Positions 1-6,278 of a stretch of 22,008 nt of DNA are shown here, one piece after another. The stretch is from the NCBI GenBank assembly GCA_036568605.1, contig DATCSE010000212.1:1-22008 (forward strand), given 5' to 3'. Both the position numbers and the translations under genes were made by a program. Below the pieces are notes generated by a model that saw nothing but the letters and a program-made list of their open reading frames with translations, was not told where the DNA came from and made no database searches. The DNA comes from DATCSE01 sp036568605. Lineage in GTDB: Bacteria; Pseudomonadota; Gammaproteobacteria; Burkholderiales; Burkholderiaceae_C. The stretch's first letter is position 1. Each line of letters starts with the position of its first letter.

Positions 1-569
1 GTCACCGACAAGGTGGCGCCGGTGTCCACGTCCGACGCGTTGGCCAGCGCGTTCAGCACCACGCAGACGAGGTCTTCGCAGGCATTGGCTGTCACGGCAC
101 CGGTGACGACCGGCGCGTCGTTCACACCGGCGATCTGCACGGTGGCGGTGGCCCAGCTCAGCGTGCCATTGCCGAGACGGATTGCATAGGTGAACGTGTC
201 GGTCAGGAACTCGCCTGCCGACAGATGCTGCAACTGCTCCTTGAAGGCGGTGGGCAGCGTCGAGGCGTCGTAGCCGACCTTGCCATCCGTGGTGATCCAC
301 ATCTTGGCGCCGCGCGCGCTCAGGTCCGTGGTCAGCGCCTCGGTCCTGACGATGTCCTGGGTCAGCAGATCGCTGGGGCTGAGCACGCCCATCGTGTTCG
401 TGCCGTTGTCGATCGAGTAGAGCGTCTTGGCCGCGCCGCCCAGGTCGTTGGCCATGACCGCCAGGTAGGTGATGAAGAGCGAGTCTTCGGTGAGGCCCGT
501 GGTCGTCGACGTGAACACGTCGTCAACGGCTTGCGGGGTGTTGACGAAGGAGGTGGTGCTGATGCCCAT
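1..569 (-). CDS. VCBS/cadherin-repeat large surface protein, N-terminal part (partial, runs off left edge)
   Basis: An uninterrupted minus-strand frame runs from an ATG at 569 to the left edge, giving about 189 residues with no stop. The N-terminus (MGISTTSFVNTPQAVDDVF) leads into a segment with TDTFTYAI, then VNDAPVVTGA, then ASDVDTGATLSV. These are hallmark phrases of VCBS / cadherin-like repeats in giant RTX-type adhesins and type I secreted proteins. No Sec signal peptide is visible, which fits a C-terminal type I secretion signal outside the window. No convincing Shine-Dalgarno sequence precedes the ATG, so the start is less certain than the frame. The family usually acts at the cell surface in adhesion or biofilm formation; substrate and partners cannot be judged from this fragment. 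Shadow frames on the other strand are longer here but have no recognisable protein content. Confidence 0.75.
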   Translation of the reverse strand, partial: MGISTTSFVNTPQAVDDVFTSTTTGLTEDSLFITYLAVMANDLGGAAKTLYSIDNGTNTMGVLSPSDLLTQDIVRTEALTTDLSARGAKMWITTDGKVGYDASTLPTAFKEQLQHLSAGEFLTDTFTYAIRLGNGTLSWATATVQIAGVNDAPVVTGAVTANACEDLVCVVLNALANASDVDTGATLSV

Positions 570-662
570 GATGGAGGGTGCTCGTGGCAGGACGATGCGG
601 CCCACTGTAGGGAGCCGCCCGGCCGCTGGCATCGGAGCCTTCGCGTCGCACCGGGAGTGGTT

Positions 663-683
663 TGTCCTGTTTCGCACAGGACA
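663..683. other. perfect stem-loop between enamidase and adhesin genes
   Basis: TGTCCTGT (663-670) pairs with ACAGGACA (676-683) around the loop TTCGC. It lies in the 173-base gap between two minus-strand genes and, with the next hairpin, may end the enamidase transcript. No T-tract follows on the minus strand. Confidence 0.4.
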
Positions 684-715
684 GAACGCTCCCTCTGTCC
701 GAGGGGGTCTGGGCG

Positions 716-735
716 GGCTGGCCGTGCGGCCAGCC
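716..735 (-). terminator. candidate hairpin terminator after enamidase gene
   Basis: GGCTGGCC (716-723) and GGCCAGCC (728-735) form a perfect 8-bp GC-rich stem with a 4-nt loop, beginning 7 nt past the enamidase stop. No U-tract follows on the minus strand, so it is at best an atypical or Rho-assisted terminator. Confidence 0.35.
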
Positions 736-742
736 GGTTTCT

Positions 743-1939
743 TCAGTGCCCGACGACGACCGGAATCTCGGTCGCCGGCGGCGTGTTGCGGCTGCGCCCG
801 CAGCGCACGATGCCGTCGATCATCACCATGCCGATGCCGGGGATGTCGCCCAGTTGCACGCTCTCCAGCAGCGTGCGGCCGGCGGTGTGCTGGGCGCGGT
901 CCAGGAAGACGAAGTCGGCGTCGCGCCCGACCTCGATCAGCCCGCAGTTCAGCTGCCGGATGCGCGCGGTGTTGCCGGTCGCGAAGCAGAACACCAGCTC
1001 GGCCGGGATGTTCGCGAGGCTGGACAGCAGCGCGATCATGCGCAGGATGCCCAGCGGCTGCACGCCCGAGCCGGCCGGCCCGTCGGTGCCCAGGATCACG
1101 CGGTGCGGGCACTTGAGCTGCAGCGCCGCCTGTGCCGCGGCGATCGCGACCTTCTCGTTGCCGTTGTGCACGATCTCGATCGCACGCGCGCTCTTCTCGC
1201 ACAGCTCGCAGACGTGCGCGAGCGGCAGCGCGGTGTGCCCGCCGTTGATGTGGCCGATGATGTCGGCATCGGCCTCGAGCACCACGTCCTTGTCGATCAG
1301 ACCGGAGCCGGGGATCGACGGCCCGCCGGTGTGTATCGTGCTCTGGATGCCGTGGGCGCGCGCCCACTTGACCATCGTCGCGGCCTCGGTGCCGCCCTTG
1401 ACCGAGCCCAGTCCGATCTCGCCCAGCAGCCCGACGCCGGCCGCGGCAAGCTCCGCGAAGTCGCTCTCGACCATGCCCTTCTCGATCACCGGCGCGCCGG
1501 CCAGCACCTTGACGCCGGCCGGGCGGAAGTTGTCGAACGCGCGCTGCGCGGTGATCGCCAGCGCCTTGAGCCCGACGATGTCCTTGGGCCGGCCGGGCAG
1601 GTGCACCTCGCCGGCCGAGATCATCGTCGTGACGCCGCCGTTCAGGGTCGAGTCGATCCAGCCGAGCTGGCTCTGGCGCGGCGTCCAGTCGCCGAACACC
1701 GGGTGCACGTGGCTGTCGATCAGCCCCGGCGCGACGCAGGTGCCCCGCGCGTCGATCAGCGTGGCCGGTTGCGCGGTGTCGCAGTCCCGTTCCTGGCCGA
1801 CCGCGGTGATCAGGCCGTCGGTCACGACGATCGTGTCGGCATCGAGCAGCGGCTTGTCGATGTCGCCGGACAGCATCAGCCCGATGTTGCGGATCACGAC
1901 CTTGCCGGACTTGCCGGCGCCTGCTGCTGCCTCTGCCAT
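743..1939 (-). CDS. ena: Enamidase (1,4,5,6-tetrahydro-6-oxonicotinate amidohydrolase)
   Basis: A 398-residue member of the amidohydrolase superfamily. It closely resembles Eubacterium barkeri enamidase along its length: the N-terminus VVIRNIGLMLSGDI, GGVTTMISAGEVHLPGRPKD, the middle IHTGGPSIPGSG and the C-terminal SRNTPPA are all shared features. The enzyme opens the reduced ring, giving 2-formylglutarate and ammonia in the cytoplasm. Metal-site residues are present: H77 and H79 (SHVH), E174 (GEIGLG), H203 (IHTGG), H230 (GHING) and D286 (TDGPAG). The ATG at 1939 follows a good GGAGG ribosome site. A 20-bp palindrome shared with the hydroxynicotinate reductase region lies 40-59 nt upstream (1979-1998), which links this gene to the pathway cluster although about 8 kb of unrelated genes separate them. 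A related amidohydrolase with another lactam substrate is possible but less likely. Confidence 0.9.
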   Translation of the reverse strand: MAEAAAGAGKSGKVVIRNIGLMLSGDIDKPLLDADTIVVTDGLITAVGQERDCDTAQPATLIDARGTCVAPGLIDSHVHPVFGDWTPRQSQLGWIDSTLNGGVTTMISAGEVHLPGRPKDIVGLKALAITAQRAFDNFRPAGVKVLAGAPVIEKGMVESDFAELAAAGVGLLGEIGLGSVKGGTEAATMVKWARAHGIQSTIHTGGPSIPGSGLIDKDVVLEADADIIGHINGGHTALPLAHVCELCEKSARAIEIVHNGNEKVAIAAAQAALQLKCPHRVILGTDGPAGSGVQPLGILRMIALLSSLANIPAELVFCFATGNTARIRQLNCGLIEVGRDADFVFLDRAQHTAGRTLLESVQLGDIPGIGMVMIDGIVRCGRSRNTPPATEIPVVVGH

Positions 1940-1978
1940 GGATCGCCTCCGCGGGTCTGTCGGTCCAAAATCGGTTGG

Positions 1979-1998
1979 TTCAGTGGATGCTACATGAA
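1979..1998. promoter_or_regulatory. shared 20-bp palindromic operator, site 1 (enamidase promoter)
   Basis: TTCAGTGGATGCTACATGAA differs by one base from site 2 (11772-11791). The dyad extends outward to GGTTCA...TGAACC (1977-2000). On the minus strand its interior reads TAGCAT, a plausible -10 element for the enamidase gene, so a bound regulator would block polymerase. Confidence 0.75.
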
Positions 1999-2027
1999 CC
2001 GCCGCATCGCAGAAAGCGATAAAGCGC

Positions 2028-2058
2028 TTGACCTCGAGTGCACTCGACGGTGTTCAAT
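2028..2058 (+). promoter_or_regulatory. MerR-type promoter with 19-bp spacer and palindrome
   Basis: A -35 TTGACC (2028-2033) and a -10 TTCAAT (2053-2058) are 19 bp apart, the over-long spacing typical of MerR-controlled promoters. The spacer holds a perfect 14-bp palindrome, TCGAGTGCACTCGA (2034-2047). The MerR gene starts directly downstream, indicating autoregulation. Confidence 0.75.
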
Positions 2059-2064
2059 GCCGGC

Positions 2065-2511
2065 ATGGACCGCACCATCGCCTCCGCACCACCGCCTCCG
2101 TCGTTCCACATCGGCGCGCTCGCCGATCGCAGCGGCCGCAGCATCCACACGATACGCTGGTACGAGACGCAGGGCCTGATTCCCGGCGTCGCGCGCGATG
2201 CCGGCGGGCGCCGGGTCTACGTCGAGCAGCACGTCGGCTGGCTGCAGCTGATGGAGCGGCTGCGCCGCACCGGGATGTCGATCGCCGAGATGCGGGCCTA
2301 CACGAAGCTCGTCAAGGCCGGCCGCTCGACCTTGCGCGAGCGCCGCGACATGCTCGCCGCGCATCGCGAACGCGTGCAGGCGGCGATCGCCGAGCAGCGT
2401 GCCGCGCTGAAGCTGATCGCGGCCAAGGTCGACTTCTACGACGAGTGGATCGCGACCGGGCACCGGCCCAAGAACGACCCGAACCGTCGGGCCGCCGCGC
2501 GCCGCGCCTGA
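2065..2511 (+). CDS. MerR-family transcriptional regulator
   Basis: A 148-residue regulator. Its N-terminal MerR winged helix contains FHIGALADRSGRSIHTIRWYETQGLIP, followed by GGRRVY and the family's LERLRRTGMS-like helix. A coiled-coil dimerisation helix (about residues 80-130) and no ligand domain follow, as in small AdhR/YyaN-type members. No conserved metal-binding cysteines are present, so it is not a classic heavy-metal sensor. The ATG at 2065 is preferred: an in-frame GTG at 2038 lies inside the promoter palindrome. The predicted transcription start coincides with the ATG and no Shine-Dalgarno is present, so the message may be leaderless. It probably controls its own promoter and the NTF2-like gene 38 nt downstream; the inducer is unknown. 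Confidence 0.85.
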   Translation: MDRTIASAPPPPSFHIGALADRSGRSIHTIRWYETQGLIPGVARDAGGRRVYVEQHVGWLQLMERLRRTGMSIAEMRAYTKLVKAGRSTLRERRDMLAAHRERVQAAIAEQRAALKLIAAKVDFYDEWIATGHRPKNDPNRRAAARRA

Positions 2512-2549
2512 CCGATCCTCCCCGCGACATCCGAACCAGGACACTCGCC

Positions 2550-2969
2550 ATGGCCGCCACCCCTGAAGACCACAAACAACGCCTGCAAGCCGCCTTCGCC
2601 GAACTCGCCGTCGGCAACGGCCGCCCGTTCGTCGACCTGATGGCCGACGACTTCTGCTGGACCGTGCCCGGCAGCGGACCCTGGGCCGGCACCTATCGCG
2701 GCAAGCGGGCGGTGCGCGAGGAGCTGTTCAAGCCGCTGTTCGCCCAGTTCGCGACGCCGTACACCAACCGCGCGCTGCGCTTCATCGCCGAAGGCGATCA
2801 CGTCGTCGTCGAATGCCGCGGCGCGGTGCGCACGGTGCGCGGGCAGGACTACGGCAACGCCTACTGCTACGTCTGCCGCTTCGGCGCCGACGGCCGGCTG
2901 GCCGAGCTGAACGAGTACATGGACACGGCGCTGATCGATGCCGTGCTGGAGCCGCCGGCTCGCGGATGA
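2550..2969 (+). CDS. NTF2/SnoaL-like small protein
   Basis: A 139-residue protein with the signature layout of the SnoaL-like/NTF2 fold: an N-terminal helix (HKQRLQAAFAELAVGN), the segment PFVDLMADDFCWTVPGSGPWAGTYRGKRAV, then alternating strands ending in NEYMDTALIDAVL. This resembles the ketosteroid-isomerase-like proteins often placed behind MerR or TetR regulators. The fold hosts isomerases, hydrolases and ligand-binding proteins, so no reaction can be named. The ATG at 2550 follows an AGGA motif, 38 nt after the MerR gene, suggesting one transcript. It ends 6 nt before the convergent Crp-family gene. No signal peptide or membrane segment is seen; it is presumably cytoplasmic. Confidence 0.75.
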   Translation: MAATPEDHKQRLQAAFAELAVGNGRPFVDLMADDFCWTVPGSGPWAGTYRGKRAVREELFKPLFAQFATPYTNRALRFIAEGDHVVVECRGAVRTVRGQDYGNAYCYVCRFGADGRLAELNEYMDTALIDAVLEPPARG

Positions 2970-2975
2970 GGGCGG

Positions 2976-3653
2976 CTACCAGGCCGCCGGCAGCTTGCGG
3001 CGGATCACCAGTCGCCCGTCGCGCTGGCCGACATAACCGCCGGCGGTCAGCTCCTTCATCACCCGGTTGACCATCTCGCGCGACGAGCCGATGCGGTCGG
3101 CGATGTCCTGCTGGGTCAGCTTCTGGCGCAGCACACGCTCGTCGCCGGCCGCATCCGACAGCTCGGTCAGCACGCGCACCATGCGGCCGTAGACGTCCTG
3201 CAGCGCGAGGCTGCGCACCTGCTCGGTCAGGCGCCGCGCCATGCGGATCAGCTTGCGCGTCAGGTGCACCGCGAAATCCGGGTGCTCGGCCAGGAACTGG
3301 CGTAGCTCCGACCCTTGCACGATGCGGCAGGTGCACGGCTCCAGCGCCTTGATCGAGGCCGAGCGCGGCTCGCCGTCGATCGAGAGCTCGCCGAAGTACT
3401 CGCCGGGCCCGTATTCGGTCAGCACGACCTCGCGCCCCTCGTCGGAGCTGGCGTAGACCTTCACGCGGCCGGCGAGCACGATGTAGAGCGAGTCGGTGGT
3501 GTCGCCTTCGTTGATCAGGATGGCGTTGGCCGCGAACGTGCGCGTGGTGCCGCGCGGGGAGATCGCGTCGAGCAGGGCGCCCGGGAGCCGGTCGGCCGCC
3601 GTGTGGTCGGCGGCCCGGTCGGGGAACGCGGCGGCGGTAGCTGCAGAACTCAT
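2976..3653 (-). CDS. Crp/Fnr-family transcriptional regulator, Crp-like
   Basis: A 225-residue protein with an N-terminal cyclic-nucleotide-binding beta-roll and a C-terminal Crp winged helix. The phosphate-binding segment GEYFGELSIDGEPRSAS keeps the E89, R97 and S98 positions used by E. coli CRP to hold cAMP, so cAMP or a related nucleotide is a likely ligand. No N-terminal Fnr-type cysteine cluster is present. The recognition helix (SSREMVNRVMKEL) keeps the R-E...R residues that read TGTGA, and a perfect TGTGA-N6-TCACA site lies just upstream at 3704-3719. The start at 3653 follows a strong GAGGGA ribosome site. A candidate minus-strand -10 GATAAT (3688-3683) puts the site across the -35 region, which suggests autorepression. 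Confidence 0.9.
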   Translation of the reverse strand: MSSAATAAAFPDRAADHTAADRLPGALLDAISPRGTTRTFAANAILINEGDTTDSLYIVLAGRVKVYASSDEGREVVLTEYGPGEYFGELSIDGEPRSASIKALEPCTCRIVQGSELRQFLAEHPDFAVHLTRKLIRMARRLTEQVRSLALQDVYGRMVRVLTELSDAAGDERVLRQKLTQQDIADRIGSSREMVNRVMKELTAGGYVGQRDGRLVIRRKLPAAW

Positions 3654-3703
3654 CGGCTTTCCCTCGCGACGGCGGCCCGCCGATTATCCGGCTCGCCGGC
3701 GCG

Positions 3704-3719
3704 TGTGATCAATGTCACA
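3704..3719. promoter_or_regulatory. perfect Crp-type operator
   Basis: TGTGATCAATGTCACA contains both full consensus half-sites (TGTGA and TCACA) spaced by 6. It lies between the divergent crp-like gene and the duplicated peptide/phospholipase operon, so it can serve both. For the crp-like gene it overlaps the probable -35 region. On the plus side a possible -10 TAGAGT lies at 3765-3770. Confidence 0.75.
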
Positions 3720-3828
3720 TCGACGTTGCGCACTGGTTGGCTCGTGCCGGGACGGCCTGCTGCCTAGAGTTACTCCCAAGCCGATGCGAATGGTTCGCCG
3801 GCCGGACCGAAGCAAACAGGAGCACACC

Positions 3829-3927
3829 ATGACCCACTTCTTCGACGACATCGGCGCCGCTCTCCTCGTTTTCGTCCTGACGATCAGCATGGCCGCGGTT
3901 CAGATCGCGACGCTGCTGGGCGCGTAA
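3829..3927 (+). CDS. 32-residue single-span membrane peptide, copy 1
   Basis: ATG at 3829 with an AGGAG ribosome site 7 nt upstream. The product starts MTHFFDDIGAALLVFVLTIS and ends VQIATLLGA before TAA. A short acidic N-terminus is followed by a run of about 20 hydrophobic residues, so it is predicted to be a small membrane peptide. I do not recognise a family. That it is real is supported by the second copy, where the ribosome site, start, frame and stop are preserved and most differences are conservative (F4 to V, V24 to A). It is the first gene after the perfect Crp-type operator and precedes a phospholipase D-like gene, so a role linked to the membrane or to that enzyme is possible but inferred only from position. 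Confidence 0.7.
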   Translation: MTHFFDDIGAALLVFVLTISMAAVQIATLLGA

Positions 3928-3960
3928 CCCGACCCAAGACCGAAGCAAACGGAGCACACC

Positions 3961-4059
3961 ATGACCCACGTCTTCGACGACATCGGCGCCGCCCTCCTCG
4001 TTTTCGTGCTGACGATCAGCATGGCCGCGGCGCAGATCGCGACGCTGCTGGGCGCGTAA
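3961..4059 (+). CDS. 32-residue single-span membrane peptide, copy 2
   Basis: Second member of the tandem pair. It begins MTHVFDDIGAALLVFVLTIS, ends AQIATLLGA and differs from copy 1 at only two residues. It has its own CGGAG ribosome site. The phospholipase D-like gene starts 39 nt after its stop, so the peptides and the enzyme are probably cotranscribed. The retained frame in both copies argues for selection at the protein level. Function unknown. Confidence 0.7.
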   Translation: MTHVFDDIGAALLVFVLTISMAAAQIATLLGA

Positions 4060-4098
4060 CCCGACCCAAGAGACTGCGACACCGCCCCGGAGTCCGCC

Positions 4099-5739
4099 AT
4101 GACGATCGCGCGTCGACTGCAGCAGTGGATGGCCGGCACGCTGGCCGGCCGCGCCGCTGCGGTGGCGGTCGCGGCGGCGATGGTCGGGTGTGCCGGACTG
4201 CCGAGCCAGGTGCAGCGGCCGGTGTCGCAGGCGGCGGCGCCGCAGATCGCGGCCGCGACGACGCTGGGCCGCATCGCCGAAGCGTCGCGCGGCGGATCGA
4301 GCGGCGCTGAATCGGCCGACGCGGCCGTGTCGGGCTTCCGCCTGCTGCCCTCCGGCGAGCAGGCGCTCGATGCGCGCATCGCGCTGCTGCGCCGCGCCGA
4401 GGCGACGATCGACGTGCAGTACTACCTGATCGCCTCCGACACGACCGGGCTGCAGTTCCTGCGCGAGCTGCGCGACGCTGCCGCCCGCGGCGTGCGCGTG
4501 CGCCTGCTGGTCGACGACCTGTACGCGGTCGGCCAGGACGAGCTCTACGCCGGCCTGGCCGCGCACCCGAACGTCGAGGTGCGGCTGTTCAACCCGCTGC
4601 CGGTGCGTGACGGCAGCTTCGCGTCGCGCATCGTCTTCTCGCTGCACGACTTCGCGCGCATCAACCGGCGCATGCACAACAAGCTGTTCGTCGTCGACAA
4701 CAGCTTCGCGATCGCCGGCGGCCGCAACATCGCCGACGAATACTTCGGCCGCGCCGAGCCGGCGAACTTCATCGACATGGACGTGCTGGCGACCGGCCCG
4801 GTCGTGCGCGAGCTGTCCGCGGTGTTCGACGCGTACTGGCGCAGCGAGCATGCCTTCCCGGTGCAGAGCCTGGCGGGCCACGAAACGGCCCGTATGGCGC
4901 AAGCCGTTCTGCGCCAGTTCGACGAGACGGTGGCTGACGTGCCCCCGGTCGAGCCGGTGACGACGCCCGACGCGCTCGGGCAATCGGCCGTTGCCGTCCA
5001 GCTCGCCGCCGGCCACATCGAGCAGCACCCGGGCCATGCCCGCGTGCTGGCCGACGCACCGAACAAGATCGATACACGCGATGGCACCGACGGCGAGGTC
5101 ATGCAGGCGCACCTGGAGCTGATCCGCTCGGCGCAATCCGAAGTGCTGATCGCGTCGCCGTATTTCGTGCCGGGCGAGCGCGGCCTCGCGGCGATCCGGC
5201 AGGCGATGGCGCGCGATGTGCACCTGTCGGTGATGACGAACTCGCTCGCGACGACCGACGAGCCGCTGGTGCATCAGGGTTATGCGAAGTACCGCTACGC
5301 GCTGCTGCGCATGGGTGCATCGCTGTACGAGCTGATGCCCGGCGCCGGCGAGCGCGCCACCGACGACTCGTCGTTCGGCAATTCCGGTTCCCGCGCTTCG
5401 CTGGGCCGGCTGCATGCGAAGCTGGCGGTGGTCGACGAGCAGCGCGTGGCGATCGGCTCGATGAACATGGACCGGCGCTCGGCGCACAGCAACACCGAGG
5501 TTGGCCTGGTGATCGACAGCGCCGAGATCGCGGAACAGATGGTCACGCTGCTGCGCCGCGACCGGATGCCGAAGAGCTACCGCGTGCGGATCGCCGCCGG
5601 ATCGTCGCAGCAGCTCGAATGGGCCGCGCCGCACGACGGGCAGACCGAACAGGTCCTGAGCACCGAGCCGTCGGCCAGCTTCGGGCAAAGCCTGAGGCTG
5701 CGGCTGGCGGCGCAGGTGATCGGCGACGAGATGCTGTGA
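4099..5739 (+). CDS. Phospholipase D-family lipoprotein, ClsC-type cardiolipin synthase-like
   Basis: A 546-residue protein with an N-terminal lipoprotein signal (arginines at 5-6, a hydrophobic run and lipobox MVGC with C31), so it is predicted to be membrane-anchored outside the cytoplasm. It has two phospholipase D HKD motifs: H193-N-K195-LFVVD with GGRNIADEYF after it, and H439-A-K441-LAVVD with IGSMNMDRRS after it. The layout (IDVQYYLIASDTTG near residue 105, SPYFVPGERG before the second motif) matches the ClsC/YmdC group, which makes cardiolipin by phosphatidyl transfer. It is longer than E. coli ClsC, mostly at the N-terminus. E. coli ClsC works with a partner (YmdB) that is absent here. 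The lipobox is unusual for a synthase, so a periplasmic phospholipase is an alternative. A small lipoprotein gene follows after 14 nt. Confidence 0.85.
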   Translation: MTIARRLQQWMAGTLAGRAAAVAVAAAMVGCAGLPSQVQRPVSQAAAPQIAAATTLGRIAEASRGGSSGAESADAAVSGFRLLPSGEQALDARIALLRRAEATIDVQYYLIASDTTGLQFLRELRDAAARGVRVRLLVDDLYAVGQDELYAGLAAHPNVEVRLFNPLPVRDGSFASRIVFSLHDFARINRRMHNKLFVVDNSFAIAGGRNIADEYFGRAEPANFIDMDVLATGPVVRELSAVFDAYWRSEHAFPVQSLAGHETARMAQAVLRQFDETVADVPPVEPVTTPDALGQSAVAVQLAAGHIEQHPGHARVLADAPNKIDTRDGTDGEVMQAHLELIRSAQSEVLIASPYFVPGERGLAAIRQAMARDVHLSVMTNSLATTDEPLVHQGYAKYRYALLRMGASLYELMPGAGERATDDSSFGNSGSRASLGRLHAKLAVVDEQRVAIGSMNMDRRSAHSNTEVGLVIDSAEIAEQMVTLLRRDRMPKSYRVRIAAGSSQQLEWAAPHDGQTEQVLSTEPSASFGQSLRLRLAAQVIGDEML

Positions 5740-5753
5740 GGGAGGGCCACGCG

Positions 5754-6278
5754 ATGAAGACCCGGATGCTGACGCCGCTCGTGTGCGTACTCGCCGCCTG
5801 TGCGGCACAGCAGCCCGGCGTGGCGCCGTCATCGGCCGCGACGCCGGGCTGTTCCTCGTCGAGCGGAGACAGTCGCTGGTCGTGCAAGGTCGAGATGGAC
5901 GTGAACGCGCAGGGCCAGCTGGTCCTCACCCTGGACCCTGTCGTCGTGCCGCGGCCCGGGCCTCGGCAAAAGGTCGTGATCACCTGGACCCTGCGGGGCA
6001 ACGACTTTCACTTCGGGTCCGGCGACGGCGTCTTCGTCCGCCAGGATGGCCAGCTCGAAGACGCCTGCGCCACCGGCTCGGACAGCGATTGCACGGCCAC
6101 CGCGCGCCCCAAGAAGTTCCGGGTGCGGCTGAAGAACGATGCGGAATTCACCCTGCCGTATTGCGTGCGCTTTCGCAGCGACACCCGGGTGTTCGAGTTC
6201 GACCCGACGATTGCGAACTCGTTCGGCTTCATCGGCAAGGACGCCGTGCTGATCAATCCGTCGCCGTGCAGGCCCTGA
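5754..6278 (+). CDS. small predicted lipoprotein of unknown function
   Basis: A 174-residue protein. The N-terminus MKTRMLTPLVCVLAAC is a lipoprotein signal with lipobox LAAC (C16), and a low-complexity Ala/Ser/Pro linker follows. The mature part is rich in beta-type sequence (KVVITWTLRGNDFHF, KKFRVRLKNDAEFTLPYCVRF) and has several cysteines (about C33, C44, C106, C113, C143, C173) that could form disulfides, fitting a periplasmic location. I do not recognise a family. A strong GGGAGGG ribosome site precedes the ATG, 14 nt after the phospholipase gene, so the two form an operon. Its last 26 nt overlap the 3' end of the convergent ATPase gene. Confidence 0.7.
   Translation: MKTRMLTPLVCVLAACAAQQPGVAPSSAATPGCSSSSGDSRWSCKVEMDVNAQGQLVLTLDPVVVPRPGPRQKVVITWTLRGNDFHFGSGDGVFVRQDGQLEDACATGSDSDCTATARPKKFRVRLKNDAEFTLPYCVRFRSDTRVFEFDPTIANSFGFIGKDAVLINPSPCRP

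Larger units (their letters stand above)
3805..4070 (+). repeat. tandem direct duplication of about 133 bp
   Basis: 3805-3937 and 3938-4070 are near-identical copies, differing by a few substitutions and one base near the ribosome site (aaacagg versus aaacgg). Each copy contains one 32-codon gene with its own AGGAG/CGGAG ribosome site and ends with the same tail after the stop codon. It is a gene duplication by tandem repeat. Confidence 0.9.

Noticed and set aside
225..1997. A 590-residue plus-strand open frame
   Set aside because: It lies opposite the enamidase and adhesin genes, has a composition typical of a high-GC shadow frame and shows no family motifs.
2038..2064. GTG at 2038 as start of the MerR gene
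   Set aside because: It falls within the promoter spacer palindrome, upstream of the predicted transcription start.
3715..5832. A 705-residue minus-strand open frame
   Set aside because: Arg/His/Gln-rich mirror of the phospholipase D gene, which has both HKD motifs on the plus strand.
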